Assembly: GCA_030761205.1 (NCBI GenBank)
Contig: JAULJL010000002.1
Span: forward strand, 21,741,010-21,805,009
Reading direction: 5' to 3'
DNA: 64,000 nucleotides
Source of the DNA: Fremontodendron californicum
Taxonomy: Eukaryota; Streptophyta; Magnoliopsida; Malvales; Malvaceae
This document shows, one piece after another, positions 48,114-57,880 of the stretch (positions are counted from its first letter, which is position 1; every line of letters begins with the position of its first letter). The translations under genes and the position numbers were made by a program. The notes below the pieces were generated by a model that was given only the letters and a program-made list of their open reading frames with translations, was not told the DNA's origin and made no database searches.

Positions 48114-50173
48114 TGATGCACCCAAAAGAGTGTATCTTATTTAACCTTGCACTAAAAAAGATCAATTGTAAGTATAATGATTAGCAAGGGTCGAGTCCTC
48201 AGGGATTGGGTTTTAATTTATGAGTTATTAGTTTATAACTTACGTTCAAAGAAAACAATAAAAGAAAAGGGGTTTTTGAAGCCAGATTTAAACTAAGTAA
48301 ATAATAAGAATAAGATGCAAGGCGGTATAACCAGCCAATAAAAATATATATACTAAATTAGGCGGTATAACCAGCCAATAAAAATATATATACTAAATTA
48401 GGCGGTATAACCAGCCAATAAAAATAAAACAAAGTTAATATACAAATTAGGCGGTATAACCAGCCAATAAAAATAAATATAAAAAATAAGCAAACTAAAA
48501 GTAAGAAAACAAGTAAGTAAGAAGAATTAAATATGAAAAATATGGTTAAGGTTTCATTCTCCACCACTAGACATCATTAAGAATCAATTTCAGATCTATC
48601 AATATCAACCAACTATCAAAGTTAACAACCGTAGATAACAACAAGCTCTGTTACCCCAATCTTTCCTTAGTTTGTCGTTAAATAGAACAAGCTCTCTATT
48701 TAATCTCTAACCATTAAACAACCTAGAATAAGCTCTCTAAATTCAATTTAATGGCAGCTTTATGATGAGAAAGATAGGTTGATCTAAGCAACAAACACAT
48801 AAGCTCGGATTGTTCAACTTAGGTTATGTTCCACTTTGCAATTATTGAAAACTTGACCATAATCATTAATCACAAATTGCCACTTATGAATAGGAAATCA
48901 AGACAATTACACGGATCAAGACTCCTAAACTAGCAATAGATAATTATCAAGATCTATCTAGTTGTACACCTAAATAAATCTAGACAACATCATGAACAAT
49001 TCTTGTAGAAGAACATAAGCAACTTTGATAGAAAATTAATGATAGATAGAATCTGAAAATCAATCACAAAACATGTCTAGGGCTTTGAAATCACCCTTAA
49101 CCAAATAGAAGTTTAGCCTAGCATAGGCATTATAAACATAAAATTAAATAGAATCTAAGAAGAAAATAAAAGAAAGAAAGAAGAAGAAGAAGAATATTAA
49201 TTATCCAACCTCTTGCTCTTTCTAAAGAAAAACAAAACTAGAGAAAAGAAAGAAGAAGAAAACTTAGAGAATTTTATTACAATGGCTAATATCCTACCTA
49301 TCTACAATATCCTCCTCTACAATCATCCAAGGCCCTCTATTTATACACATTTTGGAAGGCTAAATGACAAGAGACAAGCTTTACAAATTTCAAAGGTAGG
49401 TATAATAGGTGGGTGAATTTTTCTAACAATTTTCGTCATATTGTATGACAATTTTGATCAGCCAACTTGATGGTCGATTTCGTCAATGTTGGAGGCCTGA
49501 TCTGATCACATGGTCTTCTAGAAAAAGGTTCCCCTATCAGTTACGGATCCATAGCCGTTGGAATCAGCTCATTTGCTGATGTGGATAAGCAGATATGGGC
49601 AAAATACGAAAACATGTCAGCACAGACGTCATTGCACATCAGCCAACTTGATGGTCGATTTCGTCAATATTAGAGGCCTGATCTGATCATATGGTCTTCT
49701 AGACAAAGGTTCCCGTATCAGTTACGGATCCATAGCCATTGGAATCAGCTCATTTGCTGATGTGGATAAGCAGATATGGGCAAAATACGAAAACAGGTCA
49801 GCACAGACGTCATTGCACATCAGCCAACTTGATGGTCAATTTCGCTAGGGAAAACGACTCCGTTTCAAGAAGTATAAAACATGAAAAAGATAGATATGCC
49901 TCTTATCTTTGCACGGCTGCAAATTTCAGCCTTATTGCTTCAGTGAAACTCTAGATATAGCTGATATGGAAAAATGTGTCGGAACTGGAACTGAACTGGA
50001 TTTGCCCTTAATTCTAGTAATCTGAAATCACTCAAAGAAACTTGTGAAAAACACCAAATTACATAAAAATATAAAAGATCATAAACACAATTAGACTAAA
50101 CAATAATAACTCGTATTTGACACAAAACAATAATAAAACATAACTAAAAACTATATAATTATACGAGTTATCA
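48114..50173 (-). mobile_element. 5' LTR of element B (LTR type 2), 2060 bp
   Basis: On the minus strand it starts at 50173 and ends at 48114 next to the PBS. It differs from the 3' copies at about five sites that I can find (near 48190, 48362, 49515-49518 and 49908). It carries the four-copy ggcggtataacc array (48321-48493) and the doubled 181-bp U3 unit. Confidence 0.9.
49335..49345 (-). promoter_or_regulatory. TATA-type box of element B 5' LTR
   Basis: The complement of ctctatttata is TATAAATAGAG, in a GC-richer setting, identical in all five A and B LTRs. Position and conservation suit the core promoter of U3. Confidence 0.7.
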
Positions 50174-50178
50174 CTCGT
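50174..50178 (+). repeat. Target-site duplication CTCGT of element B (right)
   Basis: ctcgt follows the LTR end at 50173 and matches 36601-36605. Confidence 0.9.
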
Positions 50179-50791
50179 CCATATCTCTTTTTCTTTTTCC
50201 GAGCGTTTGCGAAACAACCATAGCAGATAAATACTCATAAGCTTGGAGCTTTTTGAGTAAATCTTCAATGGTTGTAGCAGAAATTATGGTTCTCCTTGCC
50301 TCTGAAAACATGAATCCATTATCCACAGCATTATCTAATTATGAAAGCAAATTACTAAAATAACCATTAATATTAAGCAAACCAATGGGTTTCTTATTTG
50401 TGACCAAAGATGACCAAAAAGCCACGCAAGCTATTTCTTCCAATGTACCCAGACCTCCTGGTAAAGCAATGAATGCATCGGCAGAATGGTACATGATTGT
50501 CATCCGTTCAGGGATACTCCAGACTTGTATTTCTTTACCCACGGTAGGTCCACAAAAACCTGTGAATAGTTTTGGCACGATTCCTAGAACTGGACTTCCT
50601 CCGGCGTGTGCTGATGTAGCGACTGCTCCCATTAGACCCGTACTACCGCCTCCATAAATCAACTGGATCTTTTGTTGGGCAAGTATTACTCCAACTCTTA
50701 TGGCTTCATCAGCGAATATTTTATTTTTCCCTGGATAAGCACCTCCAAAGACACAAATTTTTTTAATGCGCTGGGACGAAGTGCTTTCCAT
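50179..50791 (-). pseudogene. LOG-like: LOG copy of element A, nonsense codon and insertion
   Basis: Same gene as 44917-45564. The ATG at 50791 opens MESTSSQRIKKICVFGG. This copy keeps the canonical PGGLGTLEE signature that copy B has lost. A TAA replaces the Tyr codon after residue 150 (50341-50339), and element B cuts the last codons off at 50178; they lie at 36605-36571. Only the first 150 of 215 residues would be made, lacking the C-terminal helices. The open frame upstream to 51025 includes the leader and the duplicated patch. Confidence 0.85.
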
Positions 50792-51065
50792 TTTTTTTCT
50801 TTTTCGAGTGCCTGGAAGAGAATGAGTATATGGTGTAATATATAGAGGACTGAGTAGTGAATCAGACAAGAGTAATAATGTCGCCGAAAGTGTATTTGAC
50901 CTGTCAGAAGAAAATGTTAACCTAACAAAAGATTTTTGCGTGATTTCAGGAAGAAAATCAAAAAGAGAAGAAAAATCAACCGTAAAAGTCAAAAGTAATA
51001 ATGTCGCCGAAAGTGTATTTGGCATCTTCCTCTGGTTTTACGTCCAGAAACGGCTTAAACGCCTT

Positions 51066-51602
51066 CTATGAGTCGAGGATATGCTTCCCATCCAGTTTTC
51101 TTACAAGCTGGCAAACAGGGTCTTTTATCATCAGATTCCCAAGATGTTGCCATTCCCTTTGGAATTGCGGCCATAAATCAAGAATTTCTCTCTGTACGTC
51201 TCCACTAGGATGCGTCTCAAGAGAAAGTTGGATATTACCCAAATTCTCCTTACTCAGTCCATCCTTAATGAATTCAATTTTATCATCTCGATTAGAGGAC
51301 GGAATCCCAATAGAACGACATTTACCGTTACACGTCCATCGTGCACACTTGTGGCAATTTGAACTCATGCGCTTTGCTCGTCGCTTCTTTGCATAAGTGC
51401 TTCTACCTGTACCTGGTAAATGCAAAACAGGAAGATATTCATCTTCACGTACCTTGGCTTTAATTATCCAACGTATGTCTTCAGGAATCCCTTTGTGCAT
51501 AAGCATTCTTAATCTTTCAAATCAAACTTGGTAAAGCTTCAGTAAAATATTTCGAGGAAAAGGAGGAAATCGTTTCTGCAATCTTGTGAGAATATCATCC
51601 AT
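51066..51602 (-). pseudogene. NABP-like gene copy of element A, one internal stop
   Basis: Same gene as 45942-46478, with the same start at 51602. A TGA replaces codon 27 (51524-51522). Downstream the frame stays open to the normal stop, and a second ATG (51506) would give a 146-aa product that keeps the basic stretch and the C-x2-C-x4-C-x3-C cysteines. Substitutions relative to copy B are mostly conservative (for example STY for STF next to the basic stretch). Confidence 0.65.
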
Positions 51603-51636
51603 CTTAAAAAAAAATGAAAAAGAAATTGAAAGAGAA

Positions 51637-51645
51637 ATTTATATA
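51637..51645 (-). promoter_or_regulatory. TATA-type box upstream of NABP-like copy A
   Basis: Same TATATAAAT (complement) and spacing as in element B, so it belonged to the ancestral captured cassette. Confidence 0.35.
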
Positions 51646-51773
51646 CAATATCAGTTTTGTGGGTAGCTGATGGAACCGACTTAAATAATCACGGAGTACC
51701 GTTATCCGCCATTTAACCGGGAAAAAAATGAATTTTTTTTTTTTTTGAAGATTAGTAAAAATTATATTTACAT

Positions 51774-53651
51774 CTAGTTATTTTCAAAACAAGGATCAGA
51801 AAGAAAAACAACCTCTTCTTGAGTAACATGATTTTCCAAAAAGAGTTTGAGTCTTTGTCCATTTACCTTGAATACGTTACCATTTTGAGGATTCTCAATG
51901 TCAACTGCTCCATAATGATACACATGCTTAACCACAAATGGGCCAGTCCATCTTGATCTCAATTTACCAGGAAATATGTGAAGTCTAGAATTATAAAGTA
52001 GAACTTTTTGCCCAACATCAAATGTTTTTCTTGAAATTAACTTGTCATGAAAGGCTTTAGTTCTTTCTTTATGAATTTTAGAATTCTCATATGCATCATT
52101 TCTGAGTTCCTCAAACTTTTGTTTCCAACAATGCTTAACCTGAAAAGAATTTAACAAAGAATCAGTGTGTGAAATTTCTGAAGCATTATCAAACTCACAT
52201 TCAATTAAATAAACTTCTAAAGGATCATGAAATGTGGTAGTGGTGAGATGTTCATGAACAAGTTCTTCAATGAAATCCACTTCATGTACTTCTGAATCAT
52301 CACCAGGTTGCTTGCAAGTGTTGAACACATTTAATTCTAAAGTCATATTTCCAAAAGAAATGTTCAAAATACCATTCCTGCAATTTATCAGAGCATTAGA
52401 AGTTGCAAGAAACGGACGGCCTAATATAACAGGAATTTGAACATTTGGATTTGAAACAGGATGTGTGTCCAAAACAATAAAATCAACAGGGAAGTAAAAA
52501 TTTTCAATTTGAACCAAAACATCTTCAACTATCCCTCGAGGAATTTTTACAGAACGATCAGCTAGTTGAAGTGTAACAGGTGTTTCCTTGAGTTCACCTA
52601 AACCTAACTGTTGATAAACAGAAAAAGGCAAAAGATTAACACTAGCACCAAGATCAAGCAATGCACGTTCTATTCTAGTGTTTCCAATGATGCATGAGAT
52701 TGTTGGACATCCAGGATCTTTGAATTTTGGTGGAGTAAGGTGCTGAATGATTGAGCTCACACTTTCCGTCAAAAATGCTTTCTTTTGTACATTATGTTTC
52801 CTTTTAACTGTGCACATGTCCTTCAAAAATTTAGCATAAGATGGAACTTGTTTGATTGCATCCAATAAAGGAATGTTAATCTTAACTTGTTTGAAAAGTT
52901 CATAAATTTCTGCATTTTGATTCAAATTCTTTATTGTTTGCAACCTTTGAGGAAAATGAGCAGGATGCATACCTTTTTCTTTGTCCAAATTTTCAAGAAG
53001 TTCAGACTTACCATCATCCTTACCATAACTTTTCGGAGGGGAAGGAGGATCTTGGTCTTTTGATGGAATATTTTTGTCAATTGTCTTTCCACTTCGAAGA
53101 GTTGTGATAGAACTGGCATTTTCCTGTTGAGTTTCATTGGAGCAAGAAACAAGACATTGAGTATAAGGGTTAGGCTGAGGTTGAGCAGGAAACTTACCTT
53201 TTACTTGAGTGCGTAATGAAGCTGTCAATGTGGACAAGGTGTTTTTGATCTCATTGATGTCCTGTGAAGTTTGGTTATACACATTTGCTTGTGTTTGCAT
53301 GAATGCTTGCAATGTCTCTTCCAAGGTTTGTACACGTGAAGGTTGATAGGAAAAAGTGTTGCCCGACTTTTGAGATTGTGGTACCTGAACATGATTATTC
53401 TTCCGCCAACTGAAGTTGGGATGATCTCTCCATTCAGGGTTATACGTTTCAGAGTAAGAAGAAGCAAAAGGCTTTTTAAATGTGTTTATGGAATTTACTT
53501 GATCATGCAACGCTTCTTTAAGAATGGGAATGTTTGGACATTCAGAAGTGGGGTGTCCCATGATTTCACAAATTCCACAACTTTCTTCATTTTTAATCGT
53601 TTTGACTTCTTTTACTTCTCTAAGTTCCATGGCTTCAATCTTTCTAGCCAA
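51774..53651 (-). CDS. Zinc knuckle-protease-integrase C-terminus fusion
   Basis: 625 aa, intact. Order: zinc knuckle C-x2-C-x4-H-x4-C (CGICEIMGHPTSEC, 25-38); gag-protease linker; aspartic protease with DLGAS (333-337) and ILGRPFLAT (409-417); a short post-protease tail; then from about residue 510 the integrase C-terminus (FHDKLISRKTFDVGQKVLLY, then GKLRSRWTGPF), which in full elements follows RT, RNase H and the integrase core. About 800-900 residues are missing in frame near 52124. Athila/Tat proteases commonly have DLG at this position. The frame continues gag at 54511 after a one-base shift near 53693. The protein could mature gag but cannot copy or integrate DNA. Confidence 0.85.
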   Translation of the reverse strand: MARKIEAMELREVKEVKTIKNEESCGICEIMGHPTSECPNIPILKEALHDQVNSINTFKKPFASSYSETYNPEWRDHPNFSWRKNNHVQVPQSQKSGNTFSYQPSRVQTLEETLQAFMQTQANVYNQTSQDINEIKNTLSTLTASLRTQVKGKFPAQPQPNPYTQCLVSCSNETQQENASSITTLRSGKTIDKNIPSKDQDPPSPPKSYGKDDGKSELLENLDKEKGMHPAHFPQRLQTIKNLNQNAEIYELFKQVKINIPLLDAIKQVPSYAKFLKDMCTVKRKHNVQKKAFLTESVSSIIQHLTPPKFKDPGCPTISCIIGNTRIERALLDLGASVNLLPFSVYQQLGLGELKETPVTLQLADRSVKIPRGIVEDVLVQIENFYFPVDFIVLDTHPVSNPNVQIPVILGRPFLATSNALINCRNGILNISFGNMTLELNVFNTCKQPGDDSEVHEVDFIEELVHEHLTTTTFHDPLEVYLIECEFDNASEISHTDSLLNSFQVKHCWKQKFEELRNDAYENSKIHKERTKAFHDKLISRKTFDVGQKVLLYNSRLHIFPGKLRSRWTGPFVVKHVYHYGAVDIENPQNGNVFKVNGQRLKLFLENHVTQEEVVFLSDPCFENN

Positions 53652-53668
53652 ATTAGCTACTTTAGCTT

Positions 53669-54511
53669 TTATCTCATCTTCTTGATAAAATGATATTTAC
53701 CTCTGTTAGAAACAGGATTAGATCTATTGGAACTTTCAGAGGAATTATCTGTGTGCCAGGCTTGAGAGTTATCTGCCAAATGGTCTAGGTAGTCAAAGGC
53801 TTCTTCAGGTTCTTTTTCTAGAAACTCACCGTTACACATTGTTTCAACAAATTGTTTAGTTTCGGGAGTTAAACTTTCATAAAAGAAACTAATAAGACGC
53901 CATTTTTCAAAACTATGATGTGGACAAGAACTTAACAAATCTTTAAAACGCTTCCAGCACTGAAAAAATGCTTCATTTTGATTTTGATTGAAATTTTGAA
54001 TCTGTCTTTTCAAAGCAGTAGTTTTATGTGCTGGGAAAAATTTCTTTAGAAACTCAGTTTGTAATTCTTGCCATGTGCCAATTGACCTTGGTTTTAAATT
54101 ATGAAGCCAAATTTTTGCTTTATCTTTTAAAGAAAAAGGAAATACTTTTAGCTTGACAATTTCATTTGTACATTGTTGGTCATTAAAGGTGACACATACA
54201 TCTTCGAAGTCTTTTAGAAATGAGTAAGCACTTTTCGATTCTAACCCATGGAAATTTGGAAGCAAAGCTATCATACCTGGTTTAAAACAAAAGTTGTTTG
54301 CATTGAGAGGAAAAATAAAACAAGAGGGTGATGAGCTTCGAGTTGGTTGCAAGTAGTCACGCATGGTGCGTACTTGTCTGTTCTCATCTTCAGCATGAAC
54401 ACTTTCATTGTCAGCCAAGGTAGGAGTTGTATTAGAAAGATTATCTGAAAAAGTTTCACAATAAAATCTAACTAAACGACGAGATCTAAAATCACGTCGC
54501 CAAACAAGCAT
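53669..54511 (-). CDS. gag of element A, 280 aa
   Basis: Ty3/gypsy capsid polyprotein. The N-terminal arm contains RTMRDYLQPTR (48-58). The Retrotrans_gag core (about 75-245) includes LLPNFHGLESKSAYSFLKDF, WLHNLKPRSIGTWQEL and the FLKKFFP block. The frame ends shortly after a Ser/Asn-rich linker, because a one-base shift near 53693 separates it from the zinc knuckle-protease frame at 53651. In relatives gag and pol form one frame, so the shift is either damage or a programmed frameshift; a T-run (attttatc) lies at the spot. Confidence 0.85.
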   Translation of the reverse strand: MLVWRRDFRSRRLVRFYCETFSDNLSNTTPTLADNESVHAEDENRQVRTMRDYLQPTRSSSPSCFIFPLNANNFCFKPGMIALLPNFHGLESKSAYSFLKDFEDVCVTFNDQQCTNEIVKLKVFPFSLKDKAKIWLHNLKPRSIGTWQELQTEFLKKFFPAHKTTALKRQIQNFNQNQNEAFFQCWKRFKDLLSSCPHHSFEKWRLISFFYESLTPETKQFVETMCNGEFLEKEPEEAFDYLDHLADNSQAWHTDNSSESSNRSNPVSNRGKYHFIKKMR

Positions 54512-54533
54512 AAAACAAAGTTAATATACAGAT

Positions 54534-54664
54534 TAGGCGGTATAACCAGCCAATAAAAATAAAACAAAGTTAATATACAATATAAATATAAATATATACA
54601 GATTAGGCGGTATAACCAGCCAATAAAAATAAATATAGGCGGTATAACCAGCCAATAAAAATAA
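54534..54664 (-). repeat. ggcggtataaccagcc repeats in leader of A
   Basis: Three copies of the unit that makes the array in LTR type 2 sit between the PBS and gag of element A, spaced irregularly. This suggests A once carried or exchanged type 2 R/U5 sequence. Confidence 0.8.
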
Positions 54665-54698
54665 ATATACTTATAAACTTATATACTTAGTATTGCCT

Positions 54699-54715
54699 CC
54701 CCGGCAACGGCGCCA
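54699..54715 (-). other. Primer binding site of element A, tRNA-Asp
   Basis: ccccggcaacggcgcca is the complement of TGGCGCCGTTGCCGGGG. It lies six bases from the 5' LTR boundary at 54722. Confidence 0.9.
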
Positions 54716-54721
54716 AAAACT

Positions 54722-56214
54722 TGATGGAGACTCAATTAAGAGTTGTAAACCCAAGTGCAGGTTATGTTTAAGTAATAAATTCTCGGGTGTTCGAGGTCGA
54801 ACCACAGGGAAGCGTACTAGTAAGTATAAGTTTATAAATATATATGAAAAAGAAAATAAACAAGATATTAGGGAATCAATAACAAAGAAAGTAAACAAGA
54901 TATTAGAGAACAAAATAAACAAAATAACATAAAAGCAATTAAACAAGATATAAAAAACAATAAGAAAAGATGTTGAGGTTAGAGAATCCACTCTTGGTGT
55001 TATGCTAAGATTAATCTTGTTTTATTACACAATTGAAATCCACACATAAGGGAGGTTCCAATCGGAAGGTTTAGCTATTCAGTCCAAATTGTCCAACGTC
55101 CATAGCATATGATATTATGTTCATTTGGTGTCCTCAAAACTCATAAAAAGAGTCCAAGCATTCCTTATGCCAAGGTATATGTCTACAATAAATCAAGGTT
55201 ATGAAACCAAGCATTTACTGTGCCATTTTCATTGTCAATAATGAATCAAGATCTCTACTTTGCAAGTATGATTTTAAACCAAAAGAAAATATTATCTATA
55301 CTAGTGTTTATAAATGATGATTCATTTTAGCTCATGTTTAAGAGACTAACCTTAGCATTTACCAAGAGCTTCACCTCATCACCTCAACAATATGATTAGC
55401 AACACATACTAAAAATGAAAAGAAATGTAAGAAGCATAAGTAAATAAAGAAAAAGAAAACTAGAGAAAGGAAAAAAAAGAAGAAAACTTAGAGAATTTTA
55501 TTACAATGGCTAATATCCTACCAATGTATATTATTTCCCAATACTCATCCAAGGCCCTCTATTTATACACATTTTGGAGGGCTAAATGACAAGAGACAAG
55601 CTTTACAAATTTCAAAGGTAGGTATAATAGGTGGGTGCATTTTTCTAACAATTTTCGTCATATTGTATGACAATTCTGATCAGCCAGCTTGATGGTCGAT
55701 TTTGTCAATGTTGGAGGCTCGATCTGATAAAATTGTCTTCTAGAAAAATATACCCCTATCAGTTACGGATCCATATCCGTTGGAATCAGCTCATTTTCTG
55801 ATGTGGATAAGAAGATATGGGCATAATACGAAAACAGGTCAGCACAGACGTCATTGCACATCAGCCAACTTGATGGTCGATTTCGCTAGGGAAAACGACT
55901 CCTTTTCAAGAAGTGTAAAACATGAAAAAGATAGATATGCCTCTTAGCTTTGCACGGCTACAAATTTCAGCCTTATTGCTTCAGTGAAACTCGAGATATA
56001 GCTGATATGGCGAATGGTGTCGGAACTGGAACTGAACTGGATTTGCCCTTAATTCTAGTAATCTGAAATCACTCAAAGAAACTTGTGAAAAACACCAAAT
56101 TACATAAAAATATAAAAGATCATAAACACAATTAGACTAAACAATAATAACTCGTATTTGACACAAAACAATAATAAAACATAACTAAAAACTATATAAT
56201 TATACGAGTTATCA
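54722..56214 (-). mobile_element. 5' LTR of element A (LTR type 1), 1493 bp
   Basis: Same length as the 3' LTR with about nine substitutions. The TATA-type box TATAAATAGAG is the complement of 55557-55567. It begins TGATAACTCG at 56214 on the minus strand and is followed there by the TSD gacct (56215-56219). Confidence 0.9.
55557..55567 (-). promoter_or_regulatory. TATA-type box of element A 5' LTR
   Basis: The complement reads TATAAATAGAG, as in every LTR of A and B. Confidence 0.7.
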
Positions 56215-56219
56215 GACCT

Positions 56220-57880
56220 AGTAGAGAATTCGGAACAACCTTATTTCTATTAAAGATCATTGTTATTTTTCATGCATTTTAAAATCATTAAAAAATGATC
56301 ATGAATATGCAAATTATTACTAAAGCACAAAAATGTAAATTAAACAACATATGTAATCATCGTGGCATGGCAAACATTTTATTATGACATGACAAATATT
56401 TCTTGACATGGCAAATGAATTAATGACATGGCAAGGAATTCATGACATGGCAAATATTTCATGACATGGCATATATGAAATAAGCATTAATCATAAAAAT
56501 GACATTATCATAAAATATTCACAATCACATCAAGATCAATATGGCAACATGAATAACATGACATCATCATGGAATATTCATAGATATGGAATAATTATGA
56601 TTAAAATGGAAAATATGAATCTCATAGAATATGCATGATCATGGAATGTGCACACATCATCATTTTAAAATTCCTTTCAAGAATTTTATTCTTGAAGAAA
56701 TTATATAAATGGCATATGTCAGAAAATATTACCGTACTCCTCGGCAAATCTACCAAAGCTTGAAAAATAGTTCTTTCATATGACATTCACATAATTTCGA
56801 GTAAAACAAAATCCATGCCTTACCATTTCATAACCACGTGTGTTGAATAACTTCCTAGTCTCCCTGGCAAACTCGGCAAAGATTAGGAACTAATTCTTGC
56901 CAAATGTTAAGGAACCCGAAAAGCACATTTTTATGCCAAATTAAATAAAAACATTTTAAAATATGCAATGCATGAAGATGTATTTCTCCCTTGAAGTAAG
57001 GATATTCATACACCTAAAAAGGTATCCGACTACCTTTGAAAGAAACTTAAATTAGATTTCTAAACCAAATGACATTGGACTTGGATTAAGGAAAAATACA
57101 ATTTTTTGATCAAAAGGACCCCATGGCCGAATGCCCCCTCAAAAGAACTCTAGTTTTATATTTTTTAAAACTCGGATTGACTATCCATGCCCCGATCTTT
57201 GCAAAACCAATTTTTATCCTTGAGATAACATAGAAAACATCCTAAAACAGTATCTAATGACTCCAACCAGCCCCTCCCTTGTTACAAATAAAAATCAGAT
57301 ATCTGTTGGTTTAGAAAAACTCATTTTGACTCCAAAAATCGGTTTCAAAAAACTATTTTTTTGACCTTTATAAAAAATTCAAAAAATTTTGAAAAAATCA
57401 GTTTAGACTCAAGAAATGCTGAACTAAATGAGGTTAAATCAGTTTTTGATTCGGACTAAAAATGCCTAGGCCAAATTTGCCTTAAAGACAAAATAGCAAA
57501 CTAAAATCTGTTTTACCGAAAACTATTTTTCAACCCTTAATAGAAAATTCTAAAAATCCTAGAAAAAATACCAGAGACTCTTGTAAGGGTCTACTAAATG
57601 ATTTTAAAAATTCTTTTTATTTTGAAAAAGATGCATGGTGAAAATATTGCCAAAAATCATAATATCCAACTTACAAACTATTAGTTTTCCAACTAGTTTG
57701 CACAAGAGACTTTGGCTATAGACTATTGGTTGGTCTTAGCCAAAAATCAAGTCGAGAATGAAATGAATGCATGATTTTCCAACAAGACAAAAATATGAAG
57801 ATGATCAAGCATGAGCTAAATATATTAAAAAGCAAAGAGAATAAAGGTTGGCTCAATGGTTGGTTCCTTGGATATAGTCC
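56220..57880 (-). mobile_element. Ogre-type LTR fragment, minus strand, right part
   Basis: This continues 32409-33015 after element A. It is the reverse complement of LTR positions roughly equivalent to 13250-14740: it starts at the ccggtagag equivalent, then has atgacatggcaaa repeats, a ggtatccgactacct block near 57025, and the complement of the gattttatc-like region. It is clearly more diverged from the LTRs at 9998 and 24979 than those are from each other. A copia LTR cuts it at 57881. No gene. Confidence 0.65.

Larger units (their letters stand above)
36606..50173 (-). mobile_element. Element B: nested relative of A with three LTRs
   Basis: Read on the minus strand: 5' LTR 50173-48114, tRNA-Asp PBS 48107-48091, gag fragment, NABP-like gene, LOG gene, 3' UTR 44916-42828, LTR 42827-40768, chimeric 3' UTR 40767-38666, LTR 38665-36606. 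All three LTRs are 2060 bp. The outer edges carry a perfect TSD CTCGT. The extra LTR plus 3' UTR arose by duplication after insertion; the original insertion would be about 9.4 kb. No protease, RT or integrase is present. Confidence 0.9.
33016..56214 (-). mobile_element. Element A: Athila/Tat-type element with captured genes
   Basis: Read on the minus strand: 5' LTR 56214-54722, tRNA-Asp PBS 54715-54699, gag, zinc knuckle-protease-integrase C-terminus, a captured NABP-like/LOG cassette, 3' UTR with polypurine tract, 3' LTR 34508-33016. Both LTRs are 1493 bp and differ at about nine sites that I could find. Without nested element B (36606-50173) it would be about 9.6 kb. RT, RNase H and the integrase catalytic core are missing, so it is non-autonomous. 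Confidence 0.9.
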
